A DNA stretch of 64,000 bases. Origin: Ruegeria arenilitoris (lineage in GTDB: Bacteria > Pseudomonadota > Alphaproteobacteria > Rhodobacterales > Rhodobacteraceae). Under the pieces are notes generated by a model. The model saw only the letters and a program-made list of their open reading frames with translations. It was not told where the DNA came from and made no database searches. Shown piece by piece: positions 1 to 7,059 of the stretch. Made by a program: the position numbers and the translations under genes. The stretch covers positions 62,001-126,000 of the forward strand of contig NZ_WQDA01000003.1 of assembly GCF_013032855.1 (NCBI RefSeq). The letters run 5' to 3'. The stretch's first letter is position 1, and each line of letters starts with the position of its first letter.

Positions 1-945
1 CGCGAACACATACAAGACGCCATTCATATGTTCGATCTGGCATCGGGCGGGGAGGGAAAGTTCCTTGAAAAGCCCTCGGTGATTTTTGGAGGCTGTCCCA
101 TCGTTTCACCGCTTCGGTTCGGGCGGGAAAACCTGGAAATCCTGATTGATACTGCGAAAATGGGCCTTGTCTGCGACCTTGCCGTTCCGCCACAAGCCGG
201 AGCCACGTCACCTGCGCCATTGGCCGGCACGCTGGCGCAGGCGGTGGCCGAGACCCTTTCCTGCGTGGCCGTTGCCAACCTGATTAACCCAGGAACACCT
301 GTCGTCTTTGCGGCATGGCCGTTCATTACTGATCTGCGCACTGGATCCTTTACTGGCGGAAGTGGCGAGCAGGCTTTGATTTCAGCCGCTGCTATTCAGA
401 TGGGCAACTTCTACAACCTACCAACCAGCGTCGGATGTGGAATGACGGATTCCAAAATCCCCGATGCGCAATATGGGCTGGAAAAAGCGCTTACCTTCGC
501 ACTAGCGGCCCATGCGGGAGCAAACCGGTTGTGCGAGTTTGGCGGGATGCTCGGCAGCCTGATGGGCTGTAGCTTTGAGTCAATGGTCATCGACAACGAG
601 GCGGCGGGTATGATCTCTCGAACACTGCGCGGGATCGAGGTGAGTGACGATACGCTTTCAGTCGACGTCATCCACGAATGCGCAATCGATCCCGGACATT
701 TCCTTGGCAACGCTCAGACCTTGCAGTACATGGAAACCGAGTATGTCTATCCAACCTTGATGGATCGGGAACTTACCGACACTTGGGAGAAGGCAGGCCG
801 TCAGGATATGTTCGAGCGGAGTAGGTCGGTTGTGAACGATATCCTTTCCAATCACTACCCGAACTACTTTGGCAGCAAGGCTGATGAAGAGGTTCGATCC
901 AGGTTTCCGATTAAGTTGCCGCCTGAAGTAATGCGGGCTGGGTGA
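1..945 (+). CDS. MttB-superfamily (trimethylamine/betaine) methyltransferase, C-terminal part
   Basis: The reading frame is open to the left edge of the window, so this is the last ~314 residues of a protein whose family is usually about 480-520 residues; the ATG at 28 is internal. The sequence matches the COG5598 MttB family, with the glycine-rich stretch GTPVVFAAWPFITDLRTG, the SGEQALISAAAIQMG segment, the SKIPDAQYGLEKA segment and a C-terminal FLGNAQTLQYMETEYVYP block. The family transfers a methyl group from a quaternary or tertiary amine to a corrinoid protein. True trimethylamine enzymes need pyrrolysine, but most marine alphaproteobacterial members lack it and use betaine-like substrates; no in-frame TAG is seen here. 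No corrinoid protein gene lies in view, so the substrate is unknown. The next gene points towards it. Confidence 0.85.
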   Translation, partial: REHIQDAIHMFDLASGGEGKFLEKPSVIFGGCPIVSPLRFGRENLEILIDTAKMGLVCDLAVPPQAGATSPAPLAGTLAQAVAETLSCVAVANLINPGTPVVFAAWPFITDLRTGSFTGGSGEQALISAAAIQMGNFYNLPTSVGCGMTDSKIPDAQYGLEKALTFALAAHAGANRLCEFGGMLGSLMGCSFESMVIDNEAAGMISRTLRGIEVSDDTLSVDVIHECAIDPGHFLGNAQTLQYMETEYVYPTLMDRELTDTWEKAGRQDMFERSRSVVNDILSNHYPNYFGSKADEEVRSRFPIKLPPEVMRAG

Positions 946-1008
946 GCGTAGCAGGTCGCGGTAGGGGCTCGCCACTTGCTAGGTTGCGAGGCCGCCCCGA
1001 AGCCATTC

Positions 1009-2403
1009 CTAAGTTCTCAACGCATTCTGGCGCGTCAGGTCCTCGGTGGCCAGCCGGATGCCCTTTTCAAGGATGTCGAACATCTGGTTCAACTCGTCTT
1101 CTGAAATGATCAACGGCGGAGAAAACACACACATATTGATGATTGGCCGCAGGATCAGTCCGTTCTCCTGACAATGATGATCAATCAATGCGCCAACTGA
1201 TTTATCAAGATCCAGCAGGTCATCGGCTTTGGCGTCCGCAACACACTCGACGCAGCCAACCAGCCCCATACCGCGGGCATCACCGACAAGCGGCAATTCA
1301 GCTAGGACCTGAAGGCGTTCTGCGAACAGCGGCGTGATCGCGCGGACATGCTCAAGAACGCCGTCACGCTCCATGATTTCGATAGTCTTCAAACCGGCCG
1401 CCGCGCTTACTGGGTGGCCCGAATAGGTGAAGCCATTAGAAAAGGTAGCGTCTTGGGCGTGTTCGCCGCTTATTTCTGCAATCAGCCGATCAGAAATGAT
1501 GCAGGCCCCCATCGGCACATACCCGGAAGTCATCCCCTTCGCGCAGGTGATGATATCCGGCTGAATCCCAAAGACGTCTTCGGAGGCAAACCAATGCCCA
1601 AGCCGTCCGAACCCAGTCACAACCTCGTCCGAGATATATAGGACATCGTACTTTCGGCAGATTTCAAGACAGCGCAAATGATATCCCGGTGGAGGTACGA
1701 TGACACCTCCAGAGCACAAGATCGGTTCAGCGATGAAAGCTGCGACCTTGTTTGCTCCGGTCTGCAGGATCATGTTTTCCAGATCCGCTATTTTTTCGTC
1801 CAGAAAGTCGTCGACTGTCTGCTCGGGGCGACGCGTACAAGGATTCACATTTGGCAGGAAGCGCGTCAGGTGACTTGCCTGGTCCAGCCAACCTTTGTCT
1901 CGCTCTTTTCCGGACACTGAGGCCGCCAGGTAGGTCGATCCGTGATAGGCTTTCTGCCGCGATATCACGATCTTCTTTTCAGGCTTGCCCAGAAGGTTGT
2001 TGCGAAACTGCACAAACCGAAGAGCGGAATCCACGGCGGTTGAGCCACCTGTCGTGAAGAACACATGGTTCAGGTCGCCCGGCGTCCTCTTGGCGATCTC
2101 ATGCGCCAACCGGGCGGGGGCTGAGTTGGCATTGTTGAAGGGCGAAAAATACGCCATCTCTTTCGCCTGCTGGGCCATGGCATCGGCAATTTCAGTGTTT
2201 CCATAGCCCAATTGCATACACCACATGCCAGCAGGGCCGTCTATTAGGCGCTTTCCGTCCTCAGTGAAGACGTGAACGCCCAGGCCGCTTTCTGCAAAGG
2301 TGCGTGCGTTTTGGCCCAAACATGACATTCCCTCCCACGGGTGCAGGAAATGTTCGTTATCCCACTCGCGAATGGACCGAAAGTCAGAGTTGGAAAGGGT
2401 CAT
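1009..2403 (-). CDS. Class III (omega) aminotransferase, PLP-dependent
   Basis: A full-length fold-type I aminotransferase of about 464 residues from the chosen start. It shows the N-terminal substrate-entry region (HPWEGMSCLGQ), the PLP-phosphate binding segment FFTTGGSTAVDSA, the aspartate of LYISDEVVTGFGR, and the Schiff-base lysine in ITCAKGMTSGYVPMGA. The family moves an amino group between an amine or beta/omega-amino acid and pyruvate or 2-oxoglutarate; taurine, beta-alanine and polyamine transaminases look alike, so the substrate cannot be set. An upstream in-frame start at 2445 would add 14 residues without homology; the ATG at 2403 gives the typical N-terminus. A TetR-type regulator is divergently encoded about 120-190 bp away and is the likely controller. 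The MttB-like gene converges on it, which hints at methylated-amine metabolism, but this is inference. Confidence 0.9.
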   Translation of the reverse strand: MTLSNSDFRSIREWDNEHFLHPWEGMSCLGQNARTFAESGLGVHVFTEDGKRLIDGPAGMWCMQLGYGNTEIADAMAQQAKEMAYFSPFNNANSAPARLAHEIAKRTPGDLNHVFFTTGGSTAVDSALRFVQFRNNLLGKPEKKIVISRQKAYHGSTYLAASVSGKERDKGWLDQASHLTRFLPNVNPCTRRPEQTVDDFLDEKIADLENMILQTGANKVAAFIAEPILCSGGVIVPPPGYHLRCLEICRKYDVLYISDEVVTGFGRLGHWFASEDVFGIQPDIITCAKGMTSGYVPMGACIISDRLIAEISGEHAQDATFSNGFTYSGHPVSAAAGLKTIEIMERDGVLEHVRAITPLFAERLQVLAELPLVGDARGMGLVGCVECVADAKADDLLDLDKSVGALIDHHCQENGLILRPIINMCVFSPPLIISEDELNQMFDILEKGIRLATEDLTRQNALRT

Positions 2404-2592
2404 GCAGCGTCTCGATGAAATGGAAATCACAAAATGAACAAACATTTATTCAATGTCAATTCTTGAACTTTCGCTCTGCTAAATGCGAGAAGACAAAGGG
2501 CGACCACCCAGCGGAGGACAAACAAGATTACTCTCGAGCCTGATATCCCAACCAATGCCCGTGATCTGGGTAAGCTGCAGAACCGAAAGCAG

Positions 2593-3177
2593 TTGATCCA
2601 AGCGGCTGCAGAGGCCATCTATAAGTACGGAATTCGCGGCACGACCTCGGCGAGAATCCAAGAGTTGTCGGGACTGTCGCAAGGGATGGTAAACCTACAC
2701 TTTGGCTCCAAAGAAAAGCTTCTGCTTGCGGTGGCTGAGGAATTGTCAGTCCGCTACGCGGAGCAGTGGAAGGTCATCGCAGCCAATCCCGAGTTGAACC
2801 CGGCAGACAAGTTAATCTCTTTCATTGAGGCAGACTTCGATCCCTTGGTCCTAAATGCACGGGACGTCGCAATTTGGTTTTCCTTCCGGGCCGAAGCGCT
2901 CTCGAACCCGAAGGTATTTCCTTTCATCGACTCGCGAGACAAAGGTTTCAGGGCGGCGATACTGGAGCTGTTGGAGCAAATAAAGGTTGAAGGCCAGTAC
3001 GATGACGTAGACGCCAATCTTGCAACAGACGCATTGGTTGCTTTGCTGGAAGGGCTCTGGACCGACTACCACTTGCACTCAGAGATCTTCAAACCTTCGG
3101 AGGCTTTGAGGATCTGCCTGTTTGTACTGCAATCGATGTTTCCAAAACACTTTAGCAACCAAAAGATCTACGGATGA
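2593..3177 (+). CDS. TetR/AcrR-family transcriptional regulator (start uncertain)
   Basis: N-terminal TetR helix-turn-helix: AAAEAIYKYGIRGTTSARIQ followed by ELSGLSQGMVNLHFGSKEKLL, then a helical ligand domain with a BetI-like C-terminus (ALVALLEGLWTDYHLH). The frame is open from 2467 but holds no ATG or GTG before the HTH. The coordinate given is a TTG at 2593, which would clip the first helix. A better Shine-Dalgarno (GGAGG at 2513-2517) sits nine bases before an ATT codon at 2527, which would give a normal TetR N-terminus with a short leader. The gene diverges from the aminotransferase and most likely represses it. The family binds DNA as a dimer and lets go when a small effector binds. 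The function is firm; the start codon is not. Confidence 0.85.
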   Translation: MIQAAAEAIYKYGIRGTTSARIQELSGLSQGMVNLHFGSKEKLLLAVAEELSVRYAEQWKVIAANPELNPADKLISFIEADFDPLVLNARDVAIWFSFRAEALSNPKVFPFIDSRDKGFRAAILELLEQIKVEGQYDDVDANLATDALVALLEGLWTDYHLHSEIFKPSEALRICLFVLQSMFPKHFSNQKIYG

Positions 3178-3816
3178 AGGTGGCTTTGGAAAATGGGAAC
3201 CTACCAAGGTCAATCCCTAATCCGTCCGTGTCTCGTGAATGAATCGCCGCAAGTCGTTAGTCATTGGTTGGGCCTACTGGACGCACATGAGCGATGCAAA
3301 ACACCAAATAGCAGCGCGCCGATGATCAGCGAACTAGCCGAAGCTTCCAACCCGCGGCCGCGCGCGATCAGCAAAATTCCAATAACAAAGTCAGTGGAAA
3401 TCTACAGATGGAGTTATGAGCCGAGCCGGCATCTTCAATCCCACCGGTTATGACCGTTTTCACAACAACGACATCAGCGTCGGCATATGTAGCAAGAAGT
3501 CTCATGGTTGGGGGCAGGACCGCCAAACTGGCACCAACCTCATTGGCTGCTCCTAACGGTGTCGGACGTTCGTCAGAACTGCCGCTATGACCAGGTCACG
3601 GACAAAGTCATCTAGGATTCTTCAAACAGATCGGTCATCCGTAGAATTGCACTACACGGCCGTCGAGAGTGGGAAGGAGTACTTTTCTTCTCTTCCGAAG
3701 GTGTAGTGACTCAATTCAAGCCCTCCCTGCATGCTGAGAAGGCCGTTACGGCTCACAGGTGTCCAGAAACCCTCCGGTGGAGCCTTTTTGTGTGTCCGAC
3801 GGTATCGTTCACAAAA
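3178..3816. other. 639-bp stretch without a convincing gene
   Basis: Short open frames exist here (for example about 86 residues from 3193), but they show no recognisable domain, no good ribosome-binding site and no coherent hydrophobic pattern. I see no tRNA, terminator or repeat. It may be decayed coding sequence. Confidence 0.4.
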
Positions 3817-4020
3817 CTAGGTTGCTGGATGCTCGGGTGCGTCACCCAAAGCCAGTAGTAAGAGGATGGCCAAAAGCGGTGATCCAACCAGACCGATCAG
3901 GAACCAGATCAAACCGGATCGGTTGCGCCGCCCCGCCATCGTGATCGGCAGGATATAAAGCCAGATCACGCCAACTAGAAAAGCTAGCATAAATATCAGT
4001 TGGATAACTGGTGCGTCCAT
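3817..4020 (-). CDS. Small two-helix inner-membrane protein, unknown function
   Basis: A 67-residue protein starting MDAPVIQLIFML, with two hydrophobic helices (about residues 6-28 and 37-58) separated by a short basic loop, GRRNRSG, and a charged tail. The loop suggests both ends lie on the same side of the membrane. The start was chosen at the ATG at 4020 because AAAGGCG lies just upstream on the minus strand; an in-frame upstream ATG would add 13 residues. Small membrane proteins of this layout are common in Rhodobacterales, but I do not recognise a named family. It is a single gene with non-coding sequence on both sides. Confidence 0.6.
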   Translation of the reverse strand: MDAPVIQLIFMLAFLVGVIWLYILPITMAGRRNRSGLIWFLIGLVGSPLLAILLLLALGDAPEHPAT

Positions 4021-4504
4021 CAAATTTCGCCTTTCGTATCTTGACGCCATGTATAACACGGCTGATCAAGTTTGACAGACGGTGGCCCGAATGTGCTCTT
4101 GGGCAAAAAATAACTCCCGACATTGGTCTCGGGCGTCCTGGCACTCTCCCGGTGGCTTCCTTGGCGATTAAACGGTGTAGTCCCAATGGTTAGAGCGTTC
4201 CGGAGCGCACAGTGGCAAGGTCGGGAATGCGGACAAATTTTCTGTGCGTTGAGGGAACTCTCTAAGTCTAGCCAAAATCGGCAGATTGGCCAAATATCAG
4301 TGATTTTCTACCAAAACGTTTAACTGTTGGTCGGTTGACTAAGAGAAAAGACCTCTTTCCGATCTCAACCGCCAATCTCGCTCCAAGCTTCACCCGTAGC
4401 ACTGCTGGGCTGAGTGATAGCTAGTATAGTGTGCAGTGTGACGACGGACTCCTTGACTTTCACACTCTACTCAAAATCCTTGCAGTCAATGAGGGAGAGA
4501 GTTT
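4021..4504. other. 484-bp stretch without a convincing gene
   Basis: It lies between the divergently arranged small membrane protein and metallo-hydrolase genes and is AT-richer than its surroundings around 4260-4330. It presumably holds promoters for both. No RNA gene, repeat or strong hairpin stood out. Confidence 0.4.
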
Positions 4505-5260
4505 GTGCAAGCTGAGGGATTTGTCAAAGGGCGGCCGATTGACCTGGCAGTATTGGACTACGGGCTGTTCAAGGTTCATTCCACGGGTCGCATCATTGGG
4601 ATCTGCGGCTTTCTGATCCGGACGGATCTGGGAGAAGCCATACTCATCGACACCGGGTTTCCCGAAAAATATGCGACCGATACCGAAGCCGCGGTCAAAG
4701 AAGATCTTTTGTACGAGTTTGGCGAAGTCCTGAAATGTGAACCGGAAAATCTGCCTCGCGCGCAACTGGCAAAGCTCGGTCTCATTCCATCAGACATTAC
4801 GCTGCAGATTTGTACCCACACTCATATCGACCATATCGGGGGATTGGGCGACTTTCCGAGCACTCCGATACTGATCTCTTCCGTGGAGCGGGCTCTGCCT
4901 CGTCCATTGTATTGGGGCGGTGTGCAGCCTTTGGAGTGGCCCGATCGGGATTACCTTTTGATTGATGGCGACGTAGAGATTGGACCAGGTATTCTGGTAA
5001 TGGCGGCACCCGGTCATGCACCAGGCCAGATCGCCCTGATGGTCGATCTTCCCTCGGGTCCGGTTTTGCTCACCAGTGACGCGATATCCCGACCGTCAGA
5101 AATCGATGAGAAATTTGCAGGGTCATGGGACGAAGAAGCCGCGATTGCCAGCGCAGACAGGTTGATGCGTCTAGCATCCGAGCGAAACGCCTTTGTGATC
5201 TATGGGCATTGTCCAAATCAATGGCCAGTTCTGAAGAAAGCACCAGAGGTCTACCGTTGA
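4505..5260 (+). CDS. MBL-fold metallo-hydrolase, N-acyl homoserine lactonase-like
   Basis: A 251-residue metallo-beta-lactamase-fold protein with the dinuclear metal motif THTHIDHIGG (about residues 103-112), the later metal-binding histidine in AAPGHAPGQIAL (about 175), the aspartate in LLTSDAIS (about 198) and a final histidine in VIYGHCPNQW (about 235). The length and the motif pattern are those of the AttM/AiiA lactonase branch, which opens lactone rings of N-acyl homoserine lactone signals; many relatives act on other lactones or esters. The start is a GTG preceded by GGGAGAGA. No signal peptide, so it should be cytoplasmic. It converges with an SDR gene. Quorum quenching is possible but unproven, since no luxI/luxR pair lies in the window. 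Confidence 0.82.
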   Translation: MQAEGFVKGRPIDLAVLDYGLFKVHSTGRIIGICGFLIRTDLGEAILIDTGFPEKYATDTEAAVKEDLLYEFGEVLKCEPENLPRAQLAKLGLIPSDITLQICTHTHIDHIGGLGDFPSTPILISSVERALPRPLYWGGVQPLEWPDRDYLLIDGDVEIGPGILVMAAPGHAPGQIALMVDLPSGPVLLTSDAISRPSEIDEKFAGSWDEEAAIASADRLMRLASERNAFVIYGHCPNQWPVLKKAPEVYR

Positions 5261-5309
5261 CCCCAACCGGTGGTCCACCTTTCCCGAAATCGATTGATCT
5301 TCCTGAAAA

Positions 5310-6038
5310 CTACCTGACGTCCCGCCCTTGATTCAGAATGATTACATTTCCGCTGGAAACGTCACCGGCCGGTGAAATGAGAAAACTGACCCAAGAGGCG
5401 ACTTGCTCGGGCTGCATCGCATGACCATGCGGCATGGCGCCAACGGCTTTCTCCAAGACTTCCTCAGACAAGACATTGAACAAGGGCGTCTCGGTCATGG
5501 CTGGCGCCAGCGAGTTCACACAGATTTTTTCCTTTGCGTATCGACGGGCTAGGTCTTTCGTAAGGGTATCCATCGCCGCCTTTGATGCCCGGTAGTGCGG
5601 AGGGTCAAATACATCGAAATTGTAAGCTCCGTTTGATGAGATATTCACAATCTTTTTGACGCCCTCGCGTTCCAACATCAATCGGACAGCCTGCTGGCAA
5701 CAATAGAACGCAGAGTTGAAATTGATTGCCATCTGCCTTTCCAGTTCCTCGGGCGGTATATGCGGGAAGTCGGACATGAAGCAGGTGCCAGCGTTGTTTA
5801 CCAAAGCATCGAGGCCGCCATAAGCTGACTTTATGCCATCAAACGTCTGCGCGATTGCAACTGGATCCGTCAAGTCAACGCAGAATTGTGTGAAATTTGA
5901 ACCTAACTCTGCCGCCAGTTCATCCAAGCCCTCCTCGTTGAGGTCCAGTCCAAGGACGTGGAACTCACATGTCCGCAATTGGCGGCAGATAGCCTGTCCC
6001 ATCCCTCCCGCGGCACCAGTCACAACGGCTGTTTTCAT
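5310..6038 (-). CDS. Short-chain dehydrogenase/reductase (SDR)
   Basis: A 242-residue classical SDR. It shows the NAD(P)-binding TGAAGGMG motif at the N-terminus, the acidic residue after beta-2 (LGLDLNEEG, favouring NAD), VNNAG at about residue 80, the catalytic serine in VNISSNG, and Y-x3-K in HYRASKAAMD. The start was set at the ATG at 6038, which follows GAGGAG by five bases on the minus strand; a longer frame upstream carries no homology. The family oxidises or reduces alcohols, ketones and sugars, and nothing in the sequence fixes the substrate. It ends about 50 bp from the end of the lactonase-like gene. Confidence 0.87.
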   Translation of the reverse strand: MKTAVVTGAAGGMGQAICRQLRTCEFHVLGLDLNEEGLDELAAELGSNFTQFCVDLTDPVAIAQTFDGIKSAYGGLDALVNNAGTCFMSDFPHIPPEELERQMAINFNSAFYCCQQAVRLMLEREGVKKIVNISSNGAYNFDVFDPPHYRASKAAMDTLTKDLARRYAKEKICVNSLAPAMTETPLFNVLSEEVLEKAVGAMPHGHAMQPEQVASWVSFLISPAGDVSSGNVIILNQGRDVR

Positions 6039-6547
6039 AGTAACTCCTCGAACCCTGGCGAAACAGTGGATATCTTGAACTACAGAAGGAAACCCGCAAC
6101 GCAGGTTTCTGCAAGTATGGATAGTCAATCTCTAAAAAATTCGGTAAGCGTCTGGTTTGGGCTCGGAGTTAGACCTTGCGATGTCATTCCACCGCGCTTT
6201 GGCGCCGGATGTGCCTTTCGACGTTGCAACTGAAGCAAACGGCAGCATGGTCCGCAAAGCAGACGTTCAAGCAAGTTGCAGCGAATGACCGGTTTGAGCC
6301 CACTTTGACTGATGCTGATCGATGCCCCAATGACAGCAATGCGCAGAAAGTGGACTGTGCAAAGCACAGCAGACGGCTCAAACCGGGCATTCCTTCTAAT
6401 AGCGGCGTATGCGGCTATGAGCAGGAACTAGACTTCACGGTTGCGCCCCGACGACTTGTATCCTCATGACGCTTCTTTTGTATCGTTTGATTGATCGTCC
6501 TTGATCGGTAGGATGGGTAAACCTTCAAAACTAATCCGGGGTCAAAA
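6039..6547. other. 509-bp stretch without a convincing gene
   Basis: Several overlapping short frames occur on both strands, but none has a recognisable domain or a good start. It lies between two divergent genes and so must contain their promoters. I see no RNA gene or repeat. Confidence 0.4.
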
Positions 6548-7048
6548 ATGTATAGGTATGTGCTGACAATACTGGCTTTGTGTTGTGCAAGCTTACTTCA
6601 TGCCGCCGGTATGGAGCGGTGGGGTGAATCCGGGGACTGGACAATCCTGATTGATCCCGAAAAGGGCAATGGTTGTCTCGCGTGGAAGCCCTTTGAAAAT
6701 GAAATGACTGTTGAAATAGGCGCGGCGCCCAATCAGGCTGGTGGTTTTTTTGCCGCCTTTAATCCGGCCTGGGTTCAGATCGAGGACGGCGCGAAGGGCA
6801 TCGTGAAGTTCGATTTTGGTGATGCGCAATTCGAAGGCGAGGCAATTGGTGTCTTCAAGAATGGCGTACCCGGCGGTTACGCCTTTTTCGACAACCCGGC
6901 TTTTGTAACCGAGTTTGGAAAACGCCAAAGCGTTACGATTATAGGTGAAAGTGGGGCCGAGGTGGAACTCGATCTCAGCGGGTCTGCAAAAGCAATCGAA
7001 GCGGTTCTGGCGTGTCAGGCCGAACAGCCGGAACCACTGAAGAACTAA
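6548..7048 (+). CDS. Exported protein of unknown function
   Basis: A 166-residue protein with a clear Sec signal peptide (MYRYVLTILALCCASLLHAA, probable cleavage after HAA). The mature part is acidic and beta-rich with few basic residues, and has two cysteines (about 46 and 155) that could form a disulphide. The sequence FNPAWVQIEDGAKGIVKFDFGDA and a glycine-rich turn GVFKNGVPGGYAFFDNPAF resemble small periplasmic proteins of unknown function found across Rhodobacterales. I cannot name the family. It converges with the AsmA gene, with only 11 bp between the stops. Confidence 0.7.
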   Translation: MYRYVLTILALCCASLLHAAGMERWGESGDWTILIDPEKGNGCLAWKPFENEMTVEIGAAPNQAGGFFAAFNPAWVQIEDGAKGIVKFDFGDAQFEGEAIGVFKNGVPGGYAFFDNPAFVTEFGKRQSVTIIGESGAEVELDLSGSAKAIEAVLACQAEQPEPLKN

Positions 7049-7059
7049 GTAGCTTCCAA

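Noticed and set aside
3193..3453. An 86-residue open frame in the gap after the TetR gene
   Set aside because: No ribosome-binding site, no domain and no compositional bias like that of the neighbouring genes.
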